Shown: in pieces, positions 24,953 through 31,985 of the stretch
Numbering within the stretch: the stretch's first letter is position 1
How the letters are laid out: every line of letters starts with the position of its first letter
Assembly (NCBI GenBank): GCA_023664455.1
Contig: JAMPFM010000029.1
Location: 1-34,148 of the forward strand
Origin: Blautia sp.
Lineage (GTDB): Bacteria; Bacillota; Clostridia; Lachnospirales; Lachnospiraceae
Length of the DNA: 34,148 nucleotides
Reading direction: 5' to 3'
Made by a program: the position numbers and the translations under genes
The notes under the pieces: generated by a model
What the model was told of the DNA's origin: nothing
What the model saw: only the letters and a program-made list of their open reading frames with translations
Databases searched by the model: none

Positions 24953-26086
24953 TTAAATCCCGCTGGAATAGTGTAGCACAAAATCTTCCGTAATAAAAAC
25001 CGCCTCTACCTCTTCTAAGGATTCAATCAGAGCCATTCCCTCTTCCAAGCCTAGTACAAAGCAGCTAGTAGAGAGAGCATCTCCAATCATGGAAGAATCG
25101 GAAAGGATTGTTACGCTTAGGAGATGATTCTGGATGGGATATCCGTTGGCGGTATTTAAAATATGATGATATAGTGTGCCATCCTGATAAAAATAACGCT
25201 CATAGATTCCAGAGGAAACCAAGGATTTATCGGAAACGGATAGTACGTCGATGGGAGTGCCCTGACTGTCAAAAGGTTTCTGGATACCGAATTGGAAGGG
25301 GGCGCCGTCGGGTCTGGAACCGACAGCCAGAAGATTGCCGCCGAGATTGATGATAGCGCTTTTCACTTGTTGGGATAATAGATATTCCTTTATTTTATCC
25401 GCAATAAATCCTTTGGCGATGAATCCCAGACTGATTGCGGCTTCTGGGTCTAGCAGGGTGACGGTATTACCGTTTATAGATAAGTTATGATAGTCTACAT
25501 GGCGGATGGCTTCTGCCAGGTCTTTTTCAGAGGGAATCCGGTTTGTGGCGGGGGAAGTTTCGGATAAGGCAGAGGAATCCTCAGATAAGGTGGGGGAATC
25601 CTGCGTATGAAAATCCCAGAGCTGACTGACGGTTTCCATAGTAGGGTCGATGCGCCCATTGGTTATTTCACTATAGGAAAGGGCGGTCTGTAAGAGCAGC
25701 AGCGTCTCATCGGAAACAACGACAGGCTGTCCGCTGCTATGATTGATATTCCAGATATCGGAGCCTTCGACAGTCGGACTAAGCAGCCCTTCATAGTATC
25801 CGGCAAGTTCCAGACAATCTTCTAGAAGGGGTTCTTCTTTTTTCTCATAGACGGTAATCTGAATCATCGTATCAAAATAAAATCCTGTGCGCGAAATGGG
25901 AGTCTGAGTTTTGGTGCATCCGCTAAGAAGCAGGGGGAGGCAGAGGGGGAGAATGAGTGCGGCGGTCAGGATACGCACTGCTGTCAGGATATGCATAGGT
26001 ATTGTTGTAAAGTTGGGAGTGCGTTGGTGCTGTAAAATTGGTGGGTGATAATTTTTCTGAAAAATTCTACGGTTTGATTTTTTCAC
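24953..26086 (-). CDS. apbE: FAD:protein FMN transferase (ApbE lipoprotein)
   Basis: A 377-residue exported flavin transferase that attaches FMN to Thr in S/TGAT motifs, exactly those seen in RnfD and RnfG next door. An unusually long N-region of about 35 residues precedes the hydrophobic core and the lipobox LSGC (Cys57). Family motifs include FDTMIQITVY, ISLGFIAKGFIADKI, NLGGNLLAVG, SSGIYERYF and the C-terminal DALSTSCFVLG. A Ser/Thr-rich insertion (about 158-186, SPTLSEDSSALSETSPATNR) is not typical. The GTG at 26086 is chosen because AAGGAG lies 9 nt upstream; Met31 has no such site. The gene converges on the Rnf/AKR operon, so it has its own promoter, which must lie in or beyond the long foldback element that starts 22 nt upstream. 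Confidence 0.92.
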   Translation of the reverse strand: MKKSNRRIFQKNYHPPILQHQRTPNFTTIPMHILTAVRILTAALILPLCLPLLLSGCTKTQTPISRTGFYFDTMIQITVYEKKEEPLLEDCLELAGYYEGLLSPTVEGSDIWNINHSSGQPVVVSDETLLLLQTALSYSEITNGRIDPTMETVSQLWDFHTQDSPTLSEDSSALSETSPATNRIPSEKDLAEAIRHVDYHNLSINGNTVTLLDPEAAISLGFIAKGFIADKIKEYLLSQQVKSAIINLGGNLLAVGSRPDGAPFQFGIQKPFDSQGTPIDVLSVSDKSLVSSGIYERYFYQDGTLYHHILNTANGYPIQNHLLSVTILSDSSMIGDALSTSCFVLGLEEGMALIESLEEVEAVFITEDFVLHYSSGI

Positions 26087-26107
26087 AATTTTTTACTCCT
26101 TAATTTA

Positions 26108-26326
26108 CGGAAATCAATTTTCAGTCAGCATTTGGGTTTTGGTGGGGGCAGAGCAGACAGGAATCCCGCGAAGGCGCGCTCTCGCTCCGTGAAAAACGCA
26201 GCGGTACTAAGTTCAAAAGCCGCTCCGCGCCTTTTGAACTAAGGACCGGCGTTTTTCAAGGGTCTTCGCGGGATTCCTGTCTGCTCTGCCCTCTACGTTA
26301 AAGAGCTGACTGAAAATTGATTTCCG
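26108..26326. repeat. Long foldback element, copy A
   Basis: A 219-nt nested inverted repeat. The outer arms are 26108-26129 and 26305-26326 (22/22 complementary). After small unpaired stretches come inner arms 26146-26173 and 26264-26291 (28/28 complementary). The core then forms a 10-bp stem (26190-26199 with 26249-26258) and an 18-bp stem with two mismatches (26202-26219 with 26231-26248) around an 11-nt GC-rich loop. The core (about 26170-26268) recurs in reverse orientation as copy B, with an identical 31-nt block at 26194-26224. No ORF or transposase is inside. It lies in the leader region of apbE. Confidence 0.9.
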
Positions 26327-26646
26327 CGTCCTCGTAAGATGGTCTGTTTAGAGGTCAACTTAAAACATAAGATGGATTTCCAGTTTTCTTATAAGTTTGA
26401 TAAGTTGTCATTTCTTCTGTTTCATGATAAAATAATTCTGGATTCTTTTTATTATAATAATGATTATAATGGATATGGTATTTTTTTTCCACATCCATAC
26501 CAAATATTTTATTTAACAGGAAATTGCTCAATACAATAAGATAATTGCGGAGCGATTTTCTTGTAGGTAAAAGGTTATGCCTGTTGGCGCAAACTCGCAG
26601 ACTGAGGAAAGGCATAGTTATAAAAATGAAAGTTCAGAAATGTGTA
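26327..26646. other. AT-rich spacer between the two foldback elements, no gene recognised
   Basis: This 320-nt stretch is very AT rich, with many TATAAT-like strings that cannot be ranked as promoters. One hairpin is visible: TATGCCT (26576-26582) with AGGCATA (26610-26616). Two short open frames cross it, 66 codons on + and 86 on -, both without ribosome binding sites. I do not call them genes. Confidence 0.5.
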
Positions 26647-26793
26647 GTTGTACAGAATATAAAATCCATAAGCAGGCACTGTGAAAACGCCGGTACTTAG
26701 TGAAAAAGGCGCAAAGCGGCTTTTGAACTTAGTACCGCTGCGTTTGAACCGTAGCGAGAGCGGGCCTGCGTTGGATTTTATATTCTGTACAAC
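26647..26793. repeat. Long foldback element, copy B (inverted relative to copy A)
   Basis: The outer arms 26647-26668 and 26772-26793 are perfectly complementary over 22 nt, with a sequence unrelated to the arms of copy A. A 6-bp stem (26672-26677 with 26764-26769) leads into the core. Read on the - strand, the core matches copy A closely, including the identical 31-nt block (26715-26745) and CGCTCTCGCT. The 28-bp inner arm of copy A is missing, so this copy is 147 nt long. No coding capacity is seen. Confidence 0.9.
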
Positions 26794-26866
26794 GGACGGT
26801 TTGCAATACCCTAATTTTACAGCAATTTAATTTCACAATTATTCAAATAATATTTAAACAATACTT

Positions 26867-26891
26867 CGATAATATTTCGATAATATTTCGA
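26867..26891 (+). repeat. Short tandem repeat before the GH25 gene
   Basis: CGATAATATTT occurs at 26867-26877 and 26878-26888, followed by a partial third copy. The 11-bp period is about one helical turn. It overlaps the likely promoter region of the muramidase and could be a binding site or just AT-rich promoter sequence. Confidence 0.5.
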
Positions 26892-26915
26892 CAGGAAAGG
26901 AGTAATAATTACCAA

Positions 26916-28085
26916 ATGAGATTACCAGGTGACGATGGACAGAAATCAACAGGATTCTCGCTAGCTCCTATGGTGGTCGGCGTATCCGCATTTGTATTGA
27001 TTCTGCTATTCGCAGTCATGAAAAGTAATTCCAATCAAGGAGGCGGCAGCGAATACGTGCAGAATGCGATGCAAAAGCAGCAGGAAGAGGCGGAAGCCGT
27101 GCAGGAAACGGAAGAGGATGAGACAGAGCCGGAGCGGAAACTGCGTGCCGAGGACTTGGGGTTCTGGGATATGTATCCTGTTGAAGAAGAGGGCGATACG
27201 CAGGGTACATTGTCTGACGCACAGGGGAGGACTCCGGATAAAAATGACAGTGATATTTCAGAAAAGAATGAAAACGAGAAAGTGAAGGCGGAAGAAATCG
27301 TACAGGAAGACCCGGCGCTCGATGGGAAACATACGCTAGTGAAGGCGGCGGATGGGACGGAAGAATGGGTTTTAATCAATCCCTATCTGAAAAAGAACTC
27401 TTATGATTTTAACAACCTCTCAGAAACTTCCAATTTGCGTAAATACACGGAAAACGGTAAAAAGATTTCCCAGGTGGGCGTGGATATTTCCAAGCATAGC
27501 GGAGCGGTTAATTTTAAAAGTATGAAATCCGCTGGAATCGACTTCGTCATCATCCGTCTGGGCGCGAGAGGATATGGCACGGGGCAGATTTCTTTAGATG
27601 ATAACTATGTGGAGCATATGGAAGCAGCGATAGAAGCGGGATTAGGTATCGGAGTTTATTTTTATTCCCAGGCAATCAATCAGGAAGAGGCGGTTCAGGA
27701 AGCTAATTTTGTCATTCAGAATCTGGAAGCCTATAAGGCGCATATTTCTTATCCGGTTGCTTTTGATATGGAAAATGTGGCAAACGACCAGGCAAGAATC
27801 GACGGACTCTCCAGAGAGGATAAGACGACCATTGCCGTCGCTTTTCTGGATGGCGTACAGGCAGCGGGCTATATTCCGATGGTCTATGGCAATAAAGAGT
27901 GGTTGATTAAGAATGTAGATTTGTCCAAATTACAAAATTATGATGTATGGCTTTCTGAAGACCAGGCGATTCCCGATTATCCGTATTTGTATACGATGTG
28001 GCAGTATACAACGACGGGGACGGTAAACGGCGTGAGTGGCGATGCCAATCTGAATCTCTGTTTTGTCAATTATTCGGACAGATAA
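26916..28085 (+). CDS. Membrane-anchored GH25 muramidase-like protein
   Basis: A 389-residue protein with one N-terminal membrane helix (about 15-35). A long acidic, low-complexity spacer (about 40-135, rich in Glu, Asp and Gln) precedes a C-terminal glycoside hydrolase family 25 domain (about 185-389). GH25 enzymes cut the MurNAc-GlcNAc bond of peptidoglycan. The catalytic pattern is visible: GVDISKHSG (Asp190) and YPVAFDMENV (Asp284, Glu286), with MWQYTTTGTVNGVSGDANLN as the closing motif. The anchor suggests it works at the cell's own wall. AAAGGAG is 13 nt before the ATG, slightly far. Its 3' end overlaps the convergent AP2-domain gene by 16 nt, with no visible terminator. Confidence 0.87.
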   Translation: MRLPGDDGQKSTGFSLAPMVVGVSAFVLILLFAVMKSNSNQGGGSEYVQNAMQKQQEEAEAVQETEEDETEPERKLRAEDLGFWDMYPVEEEGDTQGTLSDAQGRTPDKNDSDISEKNENEKVKAEEIVQEDPALDGKHTLVKAADGTEEWVLINPYLKKNSYDFNNLSETSNLRKYTENGKKISQVGVDISKHSGAVNFKSMKSAGIDFVIIRLGARGYGTGQISLDDNYVEHMEAAIEAGLGIGVYFYSQAINQEEAVQEANFVIQNLEAYKAHISYPVAFDMENVANDQARIDGLSREDKTTIAVAFLDGVQAAGYIPMVYGNKEWLIKNVDLSKLQNYDVWLSEDQAIPDYPYLYTMWQYTTTGTVNGVSGDANLNLCFVNYSDR

Positions 28086-28864
28086 TGTTCAATTTTGGGA
28101 GAAATGGAAATAGAAGCATATAAGTCGGCGTAAGCAGACGGTGAGACTCCTTCCATGTAATTGGGAGTAAAAGCCTTCTTTACGCCGGCTTTTTTCAGGC
28201 AGTCAATCGCTTTGTTATAGGCGATTGCGGCTTCCATTTCGGTATCGTAGACGCCTACGGTGTAGTTTCCCTTGATATGGATTTTGGTTTTATAGTATAA
28301 TTTTCCATTGCGGAAAAAGGAAGAGACACCATTATAAGTATTCAGGATTTCGATGTTTTCATAGCGGTAATCATGTGTATTTCCATTGATAAAACGATAA
28401 TCCTTATTCAACACAGCGTAGTTTTTGATGCCGTAGCGGTTCATGATATTGACCTGCATACCATAATCGGCAACGAAATAATGTCCGCCGCGGCAGGAAA
28501 TTTTACGGGAGGAGTAATAGAATAAGTCGTCCCTGTCAAATATAAAAAAACGGGACGGAGTAAAATAATAGTAAAAAAAAGAAGGACGAATATAAATCGG
28601 CGTGGAAAAATAAATGCCGTTATCCCGGAAATTGATTAGGGAAACCCATTTTTCAAACGCAAGAATGCAGTCCGGGGAAAAGTCGGAAATCCCGATTGCC
28701 GGATCCTGTAAGATGCGGCTGGCGAGCAAATAAGCCTGATGTGCATCTTCCATGATAGAAAAGCTGCCAAGACTGATATGTTTTGCGCGATAAGTTAAGG
28801 AGGAACGGTAGTAGATAGCGCCGTTTTTCGTTTTAGCCGTGTAAACACCGGGTAATTTTGGCAT
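28070..28864 (-). CDS. Protein with two AP2-like DNA-binding domains and an HNH-like centre
   Basis: A 264-residue protein. Residues about 6-50 (GVYTAKTKNGAIYYRSSLTY, HISLGSFSIMEDAHQAYLLA) and about 190-240 (KTKIHIKGNYTVGVYDTEME, AAIAYNKAID) both look like AP2/ERF-type three-strand plus helix units. Between them, NGNTHDYRYENIEILN (about 157-172) resembles the core of HNH/NUMOD-type homing endonucleases, but the usual catalytic His-Asn-His set is not clear. A central stretch is rich in Phe and Tyr. Such proteins are often relics of mobile endonucleases turned into DNA-binding proteins. GGAG lies 8 nt before the ATG. It is divergent from the SleB-like gene across a symmetric region, which may contain its own binding sites. 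Function unknown. Confidence 0.55.
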   Translation of the reverse strand: MPKLPGVYTAKTKNGAIYYRSSLTYRAKHISLGSFSIMEDAHQAYLLASRILQDPAIGISDFSPDCILAFEKWVSLINFRDNGIYFSTPIYIRPSFFYYYFTPSRFFIFDRDDLFYYSSRKISCRGGHYFVADYGMQVNIMNRYGIKNYAVLNKDYRFINGNTHDYRYENIEILNTYNGVSSFFRNGKLYYKTKIHIKGNYTVGVYDTEMEAAIAYNKAIDCLKKAGVKKAFTPNYMEGVSPSAYADLYASISISPKIEHYLSE

Positions 28865-28872
28865 TCCAAAAA

Positions 28873-28998
28873 CTCCAATCTTTAGAAATATTTCTTAATA
28901 TTGACAACAGTATAACATATTTTTCCGGATTTCTGTATAAAATATTACAGAAGTATTACAGAACGAATGTTATTAAGAAAAGATACTTCAGATTGGAG
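28873..28998. promoter_or_regulatory. Mirror-symmetric divergent control region
   Basis: The segments 28873-28900 and 28971-28998 are inverted repeats of each other: TATTAAGAAA, 9 variable bases, AGATTGGAG, reading toward each gene. AGATTGGAG includes the ribosome binding sites of both divergent genes. In the centre, TTCTGTA (28931-28937) is inverted to TACAGAA (28946-28952), repeated directly 11 nt later (28957-28963). On the - strand an extended -10 (TGTTATACT, 28910-28918) can drive the AP2-domain gene. Confidence 0.6.
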
Positions 28999-29012
28999 AA
29001 CGATTAAAAACT

Positions 29013-29633
29013 ATGTATAAGAAATATGGATTGATGTTACTCTTGATAAACCTGACTTTTTTATCCTCGTGGATTTGTGTAAAAGAATTGAAACTGAACC
29101 GGATTGCGGCGACACAGGCATTTCGTATGGAATTTCTGGGCGTCATGCCGGAAGAGGACAAGAAAAGTTTTCTGGAAGTAGTCGCCTGTGTATCATCCGG
29201 GCAGCGGGTTGTGGATTATGAAGTGTTGGAAAAAGAAGCCAAATATCAGTTGTCGGACAAGGATTACGATTCCCTGCTTAGGATTGTGGAGGCGGAAGCC
29301 GGCGGAGAGGATGAGGATGGGAAATTACTGGTGGCAAATGTGGTACTAAACCGGGTCAATAACGAAAGGTTCCCGGATACAGTAACGGAAGTGGTTATGC
29401 AGAAAGGACAAGGTGTGGCGCAGTTTACCCCTACAGTGGACGGGCGTTTTCAGAATGTGACAATCAGCGAAGAAACCTATGAGGCGGTGGAACGCGCCGT
29501 TTACGGAGAAGATATCTCGCAGGGCGCTTTATTTTTCTGTGCCAGACATGGAGCGGATTCTGGCAAGTTAGCATGGTTTGACCAGAAGCTGACCAAACTT
29601 TTTACCTATGGAAACCATGAATTTTTCCTATAA
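29013..29633 (+). CDS. SleB/CwlJ-type cell wall hydrolase
   Basis: A 206-residue exported protein with an N-terminal hydrophobic segment (about 6-23) serving as signal or anchor. The C-terminal hydrolase domain (about 82-206) has the SleB/CwlJ pattern: LLRIVEAEAGGEDEDGKLLVANVVLNRVNN with the catalytic-type Glu (93 or 95), GVAQFTPTVDGRF, and GALFFCARHG. In spore formers this family degrades cortex during germination, but vegetative members also exist, and the short mid-region gives no decision. GGAG is about 14 nt before the ATG, in the conserved AGATTGGAG shared with the divergent gene. No terminator was recognised after it. Confidence 0.82.
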   Translation: MYKKYGLMLLLINLTFLSSWICVKELKLNRIAATQAFRMEFLGVMPEEDKKSFLEVVACVSSGQRVVDYEVLEKEAKYQLSDKDYDSLLRIVEAEAGGEDEDGKLLVANVVLNRVNNERFPDTVTEVVMQKGQGVAQFTPTVDGRFQNVTISEETYEAVERAVYGEDISQGALFFCARHGADSGKLAWFDQKLTKLFTYGNHEFFL

Positions 29634-29665
29634 GCCGTGTCAGCGTAAAATGATAGTTGGTAAAG

Positions 29666-29694
29666 TTGCAAGCGTTGGCGCTTTATGCTATAAT
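29666..29694 (+). promoter_or_regulatory. Strong sigma-A promoter of thrC with a dyad in the spacer
   Basis: TTGCAA (29666-29671), 17-nt spacer, perfect TATAAT (29689-29694) preceded by TGC (extended -10). Within the spacer AAGCG (29670-29674) is inverted to CGCTT (29679-29683), a possible operator. No T-box features were seen in the roughly 95-nt leader. Confidence 0.75.
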
Positions 29695-29792
29695 TCTCAC
29701 AAATAAAATGAGAAATAAGAGAACAGGCAATCATTGCGCTTTGGAATGGAGGGCACAAATTCGCATGTTGAGAAAGGAGCATGGTTATAAAG

Positions 29793-31283
29793 ATGGGAGT
29801 ATTTTATAGAAGTACAAGAGATGATACGCTAAACGTACAGGCATCGCAGGCAATTTTGAAAGGACTGTCTGAGGATGGAGGTTTATTTGTGCCGGATCAT
29901 ATACCGGAGCTGGACAAGCCGCTTGGGGAGTTAGCTGCCATGAAATATCAGGAAATTGCATATGAAGTCATGAAGCTGTTTTTGTCCGACTTTACAGAGG
30001 AAGAATTAAAGAATTGTATTAACAAAGCCTATGATTCCAAATTTGATACGAAAGTAATCGCGCCCTTGACAGAGGCTGACCATACATATTATCTGGAGCT
30101 TTTTCATGGACCGACGATTGCTTTTAAAGATATGGCGTTGTCCATTCTGCCGCATCTGATGATTACTGCTGCGAAGAAAAACAATGTCCATGAAAAAATC
30201 GTGATTCTGACCGCTACATCAGGGGATACAGGCAAGGCGGCGCTCGCCGGTTTTGCAGATGTGGAAGGTACGGAAATCATCGTCTTTTATCCCAAGAATG
30301 GCGTCAGCCCGATTCAGGAAAAGCAGATGGTGACACAGAAGGGAAGTAATACCTATGTAGTCGGTATTCATGGAAATTTTGATGATGCACAGACCGGTGT
30401 AAAACAGATTTTTTCCGATAAGGAGCTGGAAAAGGAAATGCAGGAACATGGTTTTCGTTTTTCTTCCGCCAATTCCATTAATATTGGACGGCTTGTGCCG
30501 CAGATTGTCTATTATGTGTATGCTTATGCGAAGCTGCTTGGCGAAGGGAAGATAGCGGAGGGTGAGAAAATCAATTTTGTAGTCCCGACAGGTAATTTCG
30601 GAAATATCCTTGCCGCTTTTTATGCGAAAAATATGGGTGTGCCGATTGCCAGACTGCTTTGCGCCTCCAATGAAAATAAAGTATTGTACGACTTTTTTAA
30701 GACGGGCGTTTATGACCGCAACCGGGAGTTTGTGTTGACGAGTTCTCCTTCTATGGACATTCTGATATCCAGTAATCTGGAGCGTCTCATTTACCGTATT
30801 GCAGGGGACGATGCCAAAAAGAATGCGGAATTGATGGCGGCGTTAGCGAAGGATGGAAGGTATCAGATTTCCGAGGATATGCAAACGCAGTTAAGTGATT
30901 TTTACGGCAATTACGCAAACGAGCAGGAAACGGCGGATAGGATTCGTAAGGTATATGAGGAAACCGGATATGTTCTGGATACGCATACGGCGGTTGCCAG
31001 TGCAGTTTGTCAGAAATACCGGGCAGAAACGAAGGATGAGACGAAGAGTGTCATCGTATCTACCGCAAGTCCCTTTAAGTTTACGAGAAGCGTCATGAAT
31101 GCCATTGATAAAAAATATGACGCTATGTCGGATTTCGGGCTGGTGGATGAATTAGCCGAACTTGGGAAACTCAAAATACCCGGCGCGATCCAGGAAATCA
31201 GGACAGCTCCCATTCTGCATGATACGGTTTGCGATAAGGCGGAAATGAAGGATATCGTAAAAGGGATTCTCAAATTGTCGTAG
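29793..31283 (+). CDS. thrC: Threonine synthase
   Basis: A PLP enzyme converting O-phosphohomoserine to threonine, cytosolic, 496 residues, of the longer bacterial/yeast-like type. The N-terminal YRSTRD...ASQAILKGLSEDGGLFVP is typical. The PLP lysine is Lys112 in HGPTIAFKDMAL, and TATSGDTGKAALAGF and VPTGNFGNILAAFYAK bind the cofactor phosphate. The C-terminal TASPFKFTRSVMNAI is a family block. ATG 29793 matches homologue starts; ATG 29781 lies one base after AAAGGAG and would add four residues. A 14-codon open frame (29765-29809) with its own purine-rich site overlaps the start in another frame. Confidence 0.95.
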   Translation: MGVFYRSTRDDTLNVQASQAILKGLSEDGGLFVPDHIPELDKPLGELAAMKYQEIAYEVMKLFLSDFTEEELKNCINKAYDSKFDTKVIAPLTEADHTYYLELFHGPTIAFKDMALSILPHLMITAAKKNNVHEKIVILTATSGDTGKAALAGFADVEGTEIIVFYPKNGVSPIQEKQMVTQKGSNTYVVGIHGNFDDAQTGVKQIFSDKELEKEMQEHGFRFSSANSINIGRLVPQIVYYVYAYAKLLGEGKIAEGEKINFVVPTGNFGNILAAFYAKNMGVPIARLLCASNENKVLYDFFKTGVYDRNREFVLTSSPSMDILISSNLERLIYRIAGDDAKKNAELMAALAKDGRYQISEDMQTQLSDFYGNYANEQETADRIRKVYEETGYVLDTHTAVASAVCQKYRAETKDETKSVIVSTASPFKFTRSVMNAIDKKYDAMSDFGLVDELAELGKLKIPGAIQEIRTAPILHDTVCDKAEMKDIVKGILKLS

Positions 31284-31333
31284 GCTGTGCACAGAAGAAG
31301 CCTGTAGGTCAGGAAAGGGATAAGGATTGTTCA

Positions 31334-31717
31334 ATGTATGGATTTCATTATTTTCCGATTGTGGTGGATGTGCTGATGATACTTGGCGGCGCTCTTATGT
31401 TTTGTTTTTTCCTATGGATGAAAAAACAGGAGTGGATGCCGGGGAATGCCATGCGAAATCAGATGGCGGGAGAAAACATCCTCTATGATGTAAAAAATTT
31501 GCTTTTCCAGCTATATCGCCGTATGATGGGGCTTGGCATATTCGTTGGTCTGCTGGGACTCATAAACCTTCTAAGTGATTGCCTGAAAGGACCCGGCATC
31601 ATAAAAACGGTAACCTGCTGTTCTCTATTCATCGCTTTTATCGTCTATGGGATTCTGGAAGGCCGGACTTTCCAGAAGATTCGTGATACGTTTCAGAGAC
31701 AGGATGCAAATCAGTAG
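31334..31717 (+). CDS. Small membrane protein of unknown function
   Basis: A 127-residue protein with three predicted membrane helices (about 8-28, 67-85 and 89-110) and a basic, hydrophilic C-terminal tail (RTFQKIRDTFQRQDANQ). No domain recognised. AAGGA lies 7 nt before the ATG. It starts 50 nt after thrC and is probably on the thrC transcript. Codon use looks like the neighbouring core genes, unlike the AT-rich gene at 32031. Confidence 0.7.
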   Translation: MYGFHYFPIVVDVLMILGGALMFCFFLWMKKQEWMPGNAMRNQMAGENILYDVKNLLFQLYRRMMGLGIFVGLLGLINLLSDCLKGPGIIKTVTCCSLFIAFIVYGILEGRTFQKIRDTFQRQDANQ

Positions 31718-31782
31718 GATACAGAAAGCTTTACTCATTTTTAACTTATGCATTTGTTCACAAAAAATTTACAATTTGTTCG

Positions 31783-31811
31783 TTGGATGTTTGGCTATGT
31801 TTGAGTATACT
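31783..31811 (+). promoter_or_regulatory. Sigma-A promoter of the 31.8 kb small transcript
   Basis: TTGGAT (31783-31788) and TATACT (31806-31811) with a 17-nt spacer. Transcription would start near 31818, just before the structured region. Confidence 0.7.
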
Positions 31812-31827
31812 GTAGAAGAGGAATTGT

Positions 31828-31953
31828 ATGATTCCTTATAACATGATTTCAGCAGGCAACTTGAGTGCCTGTGGTCGCAAAAGTGTATGTGGCTTCGTCA
31901 GAGGAGTGATATACATTGACATTAATGGGGTTTGCACAGTTTCCACAGTCTGA
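31828..31953 (+). CDS. Candidate 41-residue small protein, overlapping the RNA candidate
   Basis: An ATG frame preceded by AGAGGA at 5-6 nt, stopping at TGA 31951-31953. The peptide starts MIPYNMISAGNLSACGRKSV and has three cysteines (15, 21, 36), a hydrophobic middle and Thr/Ser near the end. It resembles no family I know. If the transcript is a structured RNA, this frame is accidental; if it is translated, it would be a secreted-peptide- or regulator-sized product. I consider the RNA reading somewhat more likely. Confidence 0.25.
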   Translation: MIPYNMISAGNLSACGRKSVCGFVRGVIYIDINGVCTVSTV

Positions 31954-31985
31954 CTAGGGATAAAACCGAAAGAAAATGTGTCAAG

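Noticed and set aside
26339-26615. Short open frames (66 codons on +, 86 on -) between the two foldback elements
   Set aside because: Both lie in low-complexity AT-rich sequence, lack ribosome binding sites, and the protein sequences show no known family.
26108-26793. CRISPR array or insertion sequence explanation for the repeats
   Set aside because: There are no regularly spaced direct repeats, no cas genes and no transposase; the copies are inverted and individually palindromic.
29695-29792. T-box or other riboswitch in the thrC leader
   Set aside because: The leader is under 100 nt and I see no specifier loop, T-box sequence or terminator/antiterminator pair.
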